Source: Alitta virens (Eukaryota > Annelida > Polychaeta > Phyllodocida > Nereididae). Taken from it: a DNA stretch of 64,000 nucleotides. The position numbers and the translations under genes are program-made. Positions 33,801-45,800 of the stretch are shown here, piece after piece (within the stretch, counting starts at the first letter, position 1; each line of letters begins with the position of its first letter). The notes under the pieces were generated by a model. That model did not search any database. It was not told the DNA's origin and saw only the letters and a list, made by a program, of their open reading frames with translations. Location of the stretch: contig OW028586.1 in the NCBI GenBank assembly GCA_932294295.1, positions 8,089,701-8,153,700 of the forward strand, in the 5' to 3' direction.

Positions 33801-36800
33801 TAACAAATTAATTTATATAAATACCATGTAAAATGGTTCCTGAATCTTGGTAATCCATAATGCATTGATTTCATGTTCACAAGATTCTTTTGAGTTGTAA
33901 CTCACCGGGGAGCTTTCGACTGCTTCTCACGGTCTTCTTCAGCAAACTGTCAAAACTCATTGACTGGTCTGAGTTTTGACAGTTGCTGAACTGTGAGAAG
34001 CAGTCGAAAACTGCCTGGTGAGTTACAACTCAAAGAATTTTGTGAACATGAAATGAATGCATTATAAATTTATATAGAAAATTATGTTTTGTATAGTTAA
34101 TTGTAGGAGTAAAAATTTATTTCAAGACTTCTGCATGACAGATTACAAAAATGCTAAAAACTAAGAACTGCAATCAGTACCAGGTTGAGCACCATTACAG
34201 AAGAGCACCTAAATTACAAGGTAGTAAAAACTTAATACAGATACATGCATAATAATGTCTGGCAGATAACATGTGATTGCTTATCTATAATATAATATAG
34301 TATAAATATCCCAATGAAAAATTTTAATATATTTTAAACCAATATATTCTAGTAGCTATTAGAGAGATGTAAACAACACCCATTATCATTTAACAATGTT
34401 TATCTACTATTTACCAAACCGTGAACAGTAAACTTTGACCAAGGCTTGTAAGCACTGTCCACTGGTCATTTCCAGAAAGATCTCTGTCATATGATTCTCT
34501 CATGATTATCAGTCTCATAATTTTTTAAGTGACATGGCATTTGACAACAAAAGCTAACGTTTTGTTTACAATTTTACGCGTCATTATTATCATGCTTTAT
34601 ATTGTATCCAGTTTTTTTGTTGTTCATTGTTGACAGACATAAAATTAAGGTACTGCATGACCGTGACCTTGAACCATACCACTGCAATTTTAGGTCATCT
34701 GTGGTCATATTGACATTTTGCTGTTCACGCGAGTGTCATTACTGACAAACAGAAATGAATGCCGCAAGTCCTAAAACACACTAAATGACTTTTCTTGTGG
34801 CAATATCCTGAAATAAGCCCCTCAGGGGCCTTTTCCAGGAGTAATAGTGAAGGTATTCACTGATTGAGGGGCATCTTTCAGTATAATACTAACCCAGTAC
34901 TAACAGTTTTCTAAGTAGCCAAGACACTGACAGTTTAACATGGTTTCATTGCGTTACTCTATCACTTATTATAGTTAGAAAAAGTTTCAAAAAGCAAATT
35001 CTTTATGTTGCGTCTATTTGTTTAATTATTACAAATGAAAAAAAAAAACAGTTTAATAAATCTGTAAAAATAAAATGTACAACAAGCCATATATATTACT
35101 CCTAATATAAGCCCCTGGGGTCTATTTCAGGAGTAACATATATACTGAACAATTCTTAAATTATTTTTTGATAGTCTATGTGTTTATTATGAATAAACAA
35201 ACTTTAATAAATTTGTAAAAATTTAACAATATTGACCTAGGAATTAACTTCATTAGAAATACATAGTCCATTTATTATTAAAAAAAACTAAATTTAATAG
35301 CAATAACATCAACCCTTATATATTACTCCTGATGTAGGCCCCAGGGGCCTATTTCAGGAGTAATATATATACTGAACAATTCTTAAAGTATTTTTGGATG
35401 GTCTCTGTGTTTATGATGAATAAACAAAGTGTTATAAATTTGTAAAAATAAAACAATATTGACCTAGGAATTAATTTCAGTAGTAATATATTGTCTGTTT
35501 ATTATCAAAAAACTAAATTAAATAGCAATAACAACAATCCTTATATACTACTCCTGATATAGGCCCCTGGGATCTAATTCAGGAGTAATATATACCATGT
35601 AATTTTGGGAATAAATGGTCTTTTTATTTTATTTAAAGTCTTTTATTTGTTTATAATTTTTTTACATTTTGACATAAAATCTTATTCCAGACTGTATAAA
35701 GAGGGCGATATTTTTAATGGGGGTAGAGAAAAAATGGGGCTAGGCTTTTTTTTGGGGGGAAAGACTTAAAGAGTTGCCATATGCATTTATTGTGATTACA
35801 TGGACTTATTTAATGAGACCCCTGGGGTTTATTTATACAGGCCCCTTGATTCAATTTATTTCATATAATTGAAATTTATAGATATGAACAATAATTTGCA
35901 AGTAAAAAAACACCCAGGTAATTAAATACAATATAGGTTTCCATGAATGATAAAATAAAGATGTTTTTTGTAATGGTCTGAGTCTGAGTTTCAATTAAAC
36001 AGCTAGAATGATAAAATGAAAGCTGTTGCTAATAGAATTTAATCCAAAACAACTATATTTTGTGGCCTTTACAAAATTTATATCATACATATTTGTATCC
36101 TAAACCCCCTCCCCTGAGGGGCTTATTTCAGGATATTGCCTTTCTTTTAGCATAGTCATCCTGAGTAGCCAGGAATCCTGTCTCTGACTTTAAAAAATAA
36201 TTTGAGTAAAAAATGATTTGTCCAAAGCAACAATGACCTGTTGTCTTTTGGCATTATCCAAAAACTTCAATGAAAAAAAAAGGAAAAGTTTGGCTAAAGT
36301 TAAGTCTCGTAAATAATAATGTTTTATTTAGCCTTTGCAATGTAAAGTTGAATAATAAGCATTAAATCTAATCTTTAAAAAGAAACCATTTCTGTTATCA
36401 TGGCCTTCCACCCATCTATCTTGTCTTTTATGTCATCATCATTTTCAGGCTCTCTCATCATATATGGCCAAATGTGCCACGTGCGGTTTCCATGAGAAGG
36501 ATAAACGCATGGAAACGCATGGTTTTTAAGCTAATTATAATGAGGCAAAAACCATGCGTTTGTCCAAACGCATGGAAAACGCACGTAGCACAATTGGCCA
36601 CGATATATATGCTAATAGTTTGTAAAAAAATTATTGTAGGACAGCACAAAATTGAAAAAAAAACATCTGATCTGCATCCAAAATATCATTAATTATTTTA
36701 AAAACATAAATTTCCTTATTTGCAGTTGGATGATCTGGATCGTCTCTCCGTGATCCATATCAGTGGAACAAAGGGAAAAGGATCAACATGTGCTTATTGC

Positions 36801-39800
36801 GAGAGTATATTGCGTTCTCACGGACTCAAAACTGGATTTTTCAGGTAATTGCGTTTTTACTGTAGTGTGATTTTATGAGGAATATGTGATTTGATGAAGG
36901 AATTTAAATATATTTTGTTGTTGTATTATTCTATCCTTTAAACTCATTTGCTATATATTTCTTATCATCAGTTATTATATGTAATTGTTTCAAAAGATAT
37001 TCTTTTCTTGCATCTAGCTCGCCACATCTCGTGGAGGTCAGAGAACGTATCCGCATCAATGGAAGACCAATCAGCAAAGAATCTTTTAGCTCCTATTTCT
37101 GGGATTGTTATAAAACCTTGGATGACTCTAAGGTAGTGCCTACTATTATAATAGATTAATTTGCTTTTCCTTGTAGTAATACAAGAATACTTTCCTTTAG
37201 CCAAGTCATCCTGACTAGTCAGGAATCCTGACTTTGAATTTCAGAAAGAAAGCACTCTCATCTCATGTTTTTCCCCCCAATTATTTAATTCCAAAATGAT
37301 AATTTGTCAAAAGTAACTATTTTACTGGAACCCTTACAATTAAGACCGTATAGTATAAAATCATCTAGGGTCGAGTATAAAGACCACCTCAATAGTCTTT
37401 TCACTGAGCAGTCCTGAATTCAGCAGGACATAAATCTTTTCTCTTATTACTCATTTTGCTTTTCAGACATAGTAGGTCATAACTTACTGATTCCATAAAT
37501 ATAATTTTCTCTGGGAAATAACTGATATCAATTAAATGATGAGATGTCAAAAGTACATTAAAATGCACTAAAAAATACTGCAGCTAGGATGCGCTTAGCT
37601 TCAGCCAATCAGAGTCAAGGGTGGGAACTTTTTCAGCCAGTAGAATTGCAGTATTCTGTCGTAGCCACCTGGTGAAAACACAGAGAACCTTCCGTGAAAG
37701 AACATGGAAATAATTATTCTGTTAGAAAATCAGAACTGTCCAGAAGTACGACTACAATATATGTACCTTGATAAAGACCACATTAGTGATTTCTAAAGGT
37801 GCTCGTGAATTGGATATCGATGTATTGATTTGTGATAATAGACACACACTTCTATAGCGCCAGTTCCAAATAAATTTTTGCCAAACATCTACTCACCAGT
37901 TGCAGATCATGGATTAATTAATTAGATCTTGAATGTTTTCTTTCTTTTCTTTTTTTAGGGTGATAATGGTGAACAGATGCCGGCATACTTCAGGTTCCTA
38001 ACGATCATGGCTTTCCATATATTTCTGAAAGAAGAGGTTTGTGATCAATTATTAAGAAAGATTCAGACCAACTTATATAGCAGTTTACATTCATTCTGAG
38101 AAGTATTTCTGGGCTTTTTACTGGAGTAAGTCAAAATGTGAACTGATCTCTCAGTTCATAAAATGTAATTCACTATCCAGATTTAATAAGGGTGAAACAT
38201 AATTTGACATTTTTGTTGACTGTTACAGTCAAAATGCCAAAATTGAAAAACTACTTCAAACCTTTCAGTGTATAATTTGAAATTGACAGGAAAACATAAT
38301 AATAATTCCGAACATAAAATTGAAAAAATAAAGTTTATTCAGCAGTATTTCAGAAGCATGGCAGTTTAATAATTTTGTTAATTTTAGGTCGATGTGGCAA
38401 TTGTTGAAGTAGGAATAGGTGGCCAATACGATTGTACTAATATTATAAGGTGAGCATTGGACTTTTTATAAACAGATCTGATTGGTAATACTTTAGGATA
38501 AACGTTGTTCCTGTGATTTATATTTTCTCAATTGTGCTTTCCTTGCTTGCACAGAAATCCAGTCGTGTGTGGGGTATCCAGTCTAGGCATGGATCACATG
38601 AGTATATTGGGAGACACGATTGATAGCATTGCATGGAACAAAGGAGGAATATTCAAACCAAATGTTCCGGCCTTCACTGTTAATCAGCCCGACAACTCTT
38701 TGCAAGTTTTAATCGACAGAGCTAAAGAAACTGGGGTAAGACATGGAGAAGAAATGTAGATTGTAAATGATTTTATTCAGATTTTTTAAATTTGAATTAA
38801 TGGCGGCCTAAGATTTCCATAGAGCTCTGCACAGATCCCACAAATAATGCAGATTAGTAATTTGGCCAAGGTGCGGAAATTTGAGCAACAATTAGCAATA
38901 ATTTAAGGTCCCTGGGAACATGCCACATAGGTCAACTGATTGTTGAGGCTAAATTGTGCAAACATTAGATCATAGTTAGGTCTGTTCTGATGACGAAAAA
39001 CAAATTCTTGGTGCTTGCGAGGATTACTCTACATTACTATCTCAGACTCAGAACTTCCATTGCTGCTGCATATTTATTATTTATTATAAGCTCTGCCACT
39101 GGAGGGGGCAGAGCTTTTGTAATCACTTCGTTTTTTCCCCTGATGTTGCCTCCTGAGTCATGTCGCCCGGCCAAAATCGCCGATCGTTTATTGGATGAAA
39201 ACAGCACTTCGCAGCCAAGTATCACTTTATTGCTTACCATTTAGTTAGATATTACTCTAATACAGCCTCTTATCGCTTTTGGCCTTGATTCACCGCATCC
39301 TTATCATACACAAACCTTTTTTCAGCTGCCCTCAAGTGTTCGACAATGCGGTTCCCTATATATAGAAAAAAGATATGCAGCCCGCCGGCAAAATTGCCCA
39401 CTAGGGATCACAGCTGTGTCACCATCTATATTCACTTTTCAAATTACTAGGCAAGATTCAAGGGTCCTGAGCAGAAACAGGGTTCACAGTGTCTCTGCTG
39501 TTATTGCGCATCCCTTGTGCATTCTAGTTTTTAAGAGAATAATCAATATTAACTACTGATTGTATCAAATAATTGACAGATATGTTTTTGTTTCATTTTA
39601 CAGAATCCGCTTTGGCTGGTTCCTCAACTGGATGAATACAACTGGGACGGACAACCGGTTCGGTTGGGAATCCAAGGAAAGATGCAAAAAGTGAATGCTT
39701 CCCTCGCCATGCAGTTATGTCGAGTGTGGTTGCAGGATCATACCATGAGTGAGTCTTAAGTTTTCAGAATTTATTTCTTCCGTAAATACTCGGGTGAAAG

Positions 39801-42800
39801 AATGGCTTGTGACCCATGTATGTCTTGTGAATTTCAGTAAAGTAAAATAAGATAAAAATTTCATTGGGCAGTTCAGTTCAGGCAAAACTGCAACTCCGAT
39901 GACTTTTGTATTATGACTGGTGTAATTTATCTCAATTTATTTTCTTCTTAATTAGGTATCAAAGATCGGCAATCTCAATACAAGAAAATGGGAGTTCCAG
40001 AAACGAATACAATAACAATTGCTCAACCTATGACGATCAGTGAACGCTTTGCTTCAGGTAATATTCACTATTAAAGCTATTGTTAAATCAATGCTAAAAT
40101 ATTGTTTCAGTTCATGTATTAACTATATACAAATGCCCTCTGTAACTAGGCATTTGCCATGTAGCCCTTCAGGCTTGGATCAATGAGCAGCCATCAAAGA
40201 CATGTGTGTTTTCAAAATTTTGGTTAATTGAAAACTAATGATAATAGCTCTTTATGTAATTGTATGATTGTACATTTGGCAATGATATGGCATTGTGTTT
40301 CATAAGTACTGTTCCACTTTAAAGTGTGGGGTGGACAGGAACATTTTCAGACACCCCCCAACCCCCACTTTTTTTTTTTTTAATATAAGAAACTACTGGT
40401 CATCCAGGCCCCTTCCCCCTTCTTTTTCTCTTTTGGAGAAACCTTCCCCCCGCTTTTGTAAAAAGCTTCCTGTTTGCCCCCACACTTTTAAATGGGACAG
40501 CCCTGAACAATTTATGATATCATAAAAACATGTAATTAACCCAGTTTCTGTCACACAGGCCTAGAACGATGTCACTGGCCAGGTCGAAATCAAACAATTA
40601 AGAAACAAGGCGTGACATACTACATTGACGGCGCTCATACTCCTCGCAGTATTGAGGTAAATGTGTTTTACGAAATGTCTGAAAAGATACAGGTTTTAGC
40701 AACATTTTGTGAATGACTTTCTATTTATGATATATATATTGCAACGATTTTCCTAATTTTGTTGACTGCGCCAATAATTATGGAACCTCCTACTCCCTGG
40801 TTGCGTTAATTATGATGTTATGTTTGTAGTTGCAATTAGGTGTAAATCTCTTTAGCCGGTAGAACCTTAGATATGGCCGTTCCTTAAGAGTTGCCTACAG
40901 GCTGTGTCGGGACTGCTACAAGTTCTGACCGGCTGAAACTCAGCGTAATTACTCTAGTACCTATGATGGAGTAAACATTGAAGTAAAGTTTAGAATCTTT
41001 ATTGCAACAATAGTTTTGCACCAGACATTTCGGTCTGACAAATCGGTGTAAAATCGGGTCTTGGAGTAAACCGGTCTCCTTGTCGGTGTGATTGACCTTG
41101 TTCGGAACCTCAATCCTCAGCCATCAACCAAATCTCGAACCACCACTAGTTTCACCAATCACGAACACTGCTCCAATAGTAAAGATGCAATTCTACAGAA
41201 TAACTAGTGTTGACAATCACTCCAACGTACAACTGCACATAGAATCCAAGAGCAACTTCTTAGATGAACCAATGATCCCCACTTTCGGAACACTTCTCGG
41301 AGCAACCTCGGAGATAAGTTGATGACTGCCAGATCACAGACTTAGAATACAACAAGGAACAACCTCGGAGTAATTTACATAACAACTACAGCTATTATAT
41401 GCTTTCAGAGTATCCTCGGAGTCGGCTCTGTGATTGCCGCTGTGATTGCAGCTAAGAACCCGAACTTAGGAGTAAATTCGCTACACAGCTAACACTCTCG
41501 GAGCGATCTAGCTACTTCTACTAGTTTCGCATCTCGGAATAATCTCGGAGTAAACACGCCTCAGCTACGGATCCCGGAGCACGCCTCGGAGTAAAGTGGA
41601 TCTCTGTTACCACTACTACTACACCTCCGACATCCACCACACACCTCTCGGAGCAATTACAATGGAGCACTGAACCTCGGAGCACGCCTCGGAACCTCGG
41701 AGCACGCCTCGGAGCAACCTCGGAGCAATCACGATGGAGCTCTGAACCTCGGAGCACGTCTAGAAACCTCGGAGCACGCCTCGGAGCAATCCCACTGGAA
41801 CCCGGAACCTCGGAGCACACCCTGGAGCAACCTGTATAAACTACTGCACTGGGAATACGTCTGCTACAATTCTGCTACAGCTCCACACAACTCCCAGTCT
41901 GAAATAAAATATAATTTCCAGCTACTCCGAATCCCGACTCACCACAACATCTTCTTCACTCACTGAAACCTCAGCAAACTGACCCCGAACTCTCCAGATC
42001 TCAGAGTTATATAGCATGACCAACTTCGTAGTCGACGAAAAGACGTTATAGTTACCATCCATATTTGGCACCAAGTGACATCACATGATGTCAGCATTCA
42101 CAGCACATCCACGCCATCTTGTGTAAAATTCACTAACCACATCCACAATGCAGCTAAGCCAGTAAAACTGAAGTTCAGCTTAACAAAGGCTTGTAGTATT
42201 CAGAAATAGAAGAAATACAGTTGCAATCTCTCATTATAGCCCAGTATTAAAGTATTAAAGACATTTTATTATGTTCTGATAGCAGAAATTACGATTTATT
42301 ATCGCCGTACATTGCGTTGTCAAAACCGGCATTCAGCCGTCACTGTTACCGCATCGTTTTTGGTGTTTTCGGACTAAAATCAATACAAACGCTCTCAATT
42401 ATTGTTGAAATTGGTATTCTCAGCTTATTTTCATCATTGCACAACTTTGTCAGGCTCAAATAATTTATTTAACAGTGTTTTTAGTAGATCATAGCATCGC
42501 ATAGCATCGCATAGCATCCATAGCATCGCAAAACGGCCAACGACCATAACGGCCACTCCCCATAACGGCCAACTAGCCAAAACGGCCACCCCCCATAACG
42601 GCCAATTACCAGGACGGCCAACTCAATATTTTTTTAATTCATTATTATATAAATTGCATATATAGAGCTCTAGCACTATATATAAATTGCATCACAGGTT
42701 GCCAGGGTGATAAAAAAAATCTGCTCTAACTCAGCCGGGTGGCGGTCATAATGGCTACACGCCAAAACGGCTACAACCAAAACGGCTACACGACAATAAC

Positions 42801-45800
42801 CAAAACGGCTACACCAATTTTGGGGACATAACTAAAACGGCAACAGTGTTTTTCAAGCCTTAACCAAAACGGCAACAGTAGTTTTTTACGCTGACCGGCC
42901 TTGACACCAAACGGCTACAACCACAAAGACCAAAACGGCAACAGACCAAAACATCTACAGATCATATAAAAAGGTAGATGGCGCTAATTGGGAAATTGCA
43001 GGTTCTTTAATTGCCGCCGACCGTACAATCAATGTACGTCATGCATTAAATGCAATTGCATGTTCTTTAATTGCCGACGGCCGTACCATCAATGACATGC
43101 AATCTTGGCTTCTCCTTGTGATCGTATCTTCTTACGAAAAAAAATGTGTAGCCGTTTTGGTGTATGGAAGTGTAGCCGTTTTGGACTTCGAATTTATGGC
43201 TGTAGCTGTTTTGAACATGGCTTGTAGCCGTTTTGGACATCGCCTGTAGCCGTTTTGGTCATCTCTTAATTTGGGATTTTTGGTTGTAGCCGTTTTGGGG
43301 ATGCCATCAAATTTTGTAGCCGTTTTTGCGTGTAGCCGTTATGACTGGCATTCGACTCAGCCTCATGTCAGGATGTGAATTTAAGCCATGTAGATCTAGT
43401 ACACTGCGTGTAAGGATGATGATTCATGGGAATTTTTAGGTCAAGTGGAGTTTTGTCTCATGGTGTGATAAAAATTATCTTAATCTCAATTTAAGACAAA
43501 AGAAATGGTGATTGATTTTCAGAGGAGAAGCGTTGATTGTGACAGAGTTATGATAAATGCTGAGCGTGTTGAAAGGGTTCATGATTACAAATACTTAGGA
43601 ATTATAATTGATGATGAAATGTCTGGCTCAGCAAATACGACTAATGTACAAAAAATGTGTACAACGGGTTCGAATCACTTTTAAGAATCATGAGAAACAT
43701 TAATGTTGAGTGTAAACTTCTCACCCTATTCTACAAATCAGTTCTTTAAATTGGTTTGATTTTTTAACTAAAGAGATAAAGCTAAATTGAAAATGATTAT
43801 TAAGACATGTGGCAATTTAAAGGCAGACATAAAACCAATAGATGAACTTTAAAAACAAATGATATGAGACAAGTTGATAAGATTATGAATGATGAGCAGC
43901 ACCCTTTATTTAATTATTATACATTGTTAAGAGATTGAAGAAGGTTAGCCCTACCAGAACAACGTACAAATAGGTATAAGAAATCTTTTTTATGCAGTAG
44001 CATTAGAGTCTATAATCATGTTATGTCAAATTAATTTATCTTATCTTAATTGATTACATCAGCAGTGTAGTGGTTTTATGTTGCAATAGATTATGTAAAT
44101 ATAATAAACATACGTAATAGCAATCAGCCGTGACAGTTATGTCAATTGCTATTAGCATTTTGAATGATGAAAAGAATGGGGTAAATCATGCTTTTTCATC
44201 ATTGATCACAAGCATGAATTGAAACTCAGTTTCAACTGATTCCTATTTATTATGCATATAATTGAGTTGGCCGTCCTGGTAATTAATTATTGGCACGCAG
44301 TGCCAATACTTACGTTGCTTGTAGGAGGCGTTTGCTCTAGTTCCAGTTGGATTATTTTCAGAAACAACAACGAAATATTAATAATTGATATAAATGAAAT
44401 AAATATCTAAAATGATTACTCTAAACTTTCTAGAAAATATATACAGGTTTAGAAGAAGATAGATGAATGAGAAAGCATAAAGCTGCAAATAGTACAATTG
44501 GCCATTTTGGTAGGTGGCCGTTTTATCCTTTGGCCGTCTTGGTATGGTGGCCGTTTTTGCGATTGGCCGTCCTGTGTGCAGTGTGAACGAAAGCGAGGTC
44601 CTGCTTCAAGCAGCTTCAGCGCTTTTGGTGTCTTGTGGGGGATCCTGGACATCATGGTCAGACGGCCCGATTGGTCCAGGATCTGGATTCTGCACCACGT
44701 CGGCCGCTTCAAGGGAGGAAATCTGGAAGGAAAAAGAATGTGAAGGTGTTAGGATGTGGGAAAAAATTAAATTATTTATAAGAACAGGAAGTTTACTTTG
44801 GGGTTGGGATGCTAGTCACTACTAGGAAAATTCAGAAATTTGGGAGGGGGTCATATTGACTTTATAAATGTTGGATACTGTTATTGCTGTGATACTTAGA
44901 TGCCATTCATATTTTTCAATGCAGCAATGTATGGAATGGTTTCAAGGAGAGGCAAATGCTGAGAAGGCTAAGACTAAGTGAGTTTTGTTTTTTTTGAAAA
45001 TAAAATACTTAATTTTGTATAAAAAATGTTTCATTCACAACTATGACAATTATGACCTTAGGTACTACTACCGTTTTTTCCGTAATGTCATGAAGTCTGA
45101 CGAAACAGTGGTTTTGCACATTTCCTACAGTGTGGAAACAAATGTATTTACTGAAGTTGCCAGTTGGGATCCTTTTGAAGTAAATGACGTGAAATTTTCA
45201 AAAGTTTTGTTGAATTTTAGTGAATAGTATTAACTGTTAATGAAGATTTGTTGGATGATACGTGTACATGTTTTTAACATACTCCCATGCAGCTACACTG
45301 CCCACATGCCCCAAGTCGGTTACTATAATTTATTCAACCCACTTAACTGCCTCAACCAATCAGCTTACTGGCGTAGAGATTTTTGGCAAAAGCTACGCCA
45401 AGGAGGTCGGGGCAAGAACCAGGTCATCATGAATATTGATGACTTGACCTACTATAGCTACGCGAGGGAGCTGTGTTGTCAAGGGTTGATTTGTCATCAG
45501 GGTGGTTTTTAACTAACCAGCATTGAACCAATTCTGTTGAATTATATTTCAGAGGAAAAGTAGTCAAAGTCTTGGTGTTTAACGCAACGGGTGACAGAAG
45601 ACCAGAGACGCTACTTAAGGTGGTTCAGGTAGTCTAGGATTGCATGTTTTTCCTTTTTAATAAGTTAACTAAGTCTACAGCTAACTGCTAATTAAAATCC
45701 CTTAAGAGTTCAATGTTTCGGGTGTGTTCAACTGCAAGTTGTAATTGATAAGTGTGACTACCGACCCTTTTTGTGTCTCGCTCAATCCATGTAATTAATC

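Noticed and set aside
41521..41820. 99-codon minus-strand Arg/Pro/Cys-rich ORF
   Set aside because: Translation of the CTCGGAG array.
45240..45512. 90-codon plus-strand ORF between FPGS exons 11 and 12
   Set aside because: Lies inside an intron, has no family resemblance, and is not needed for the FPGS phase.
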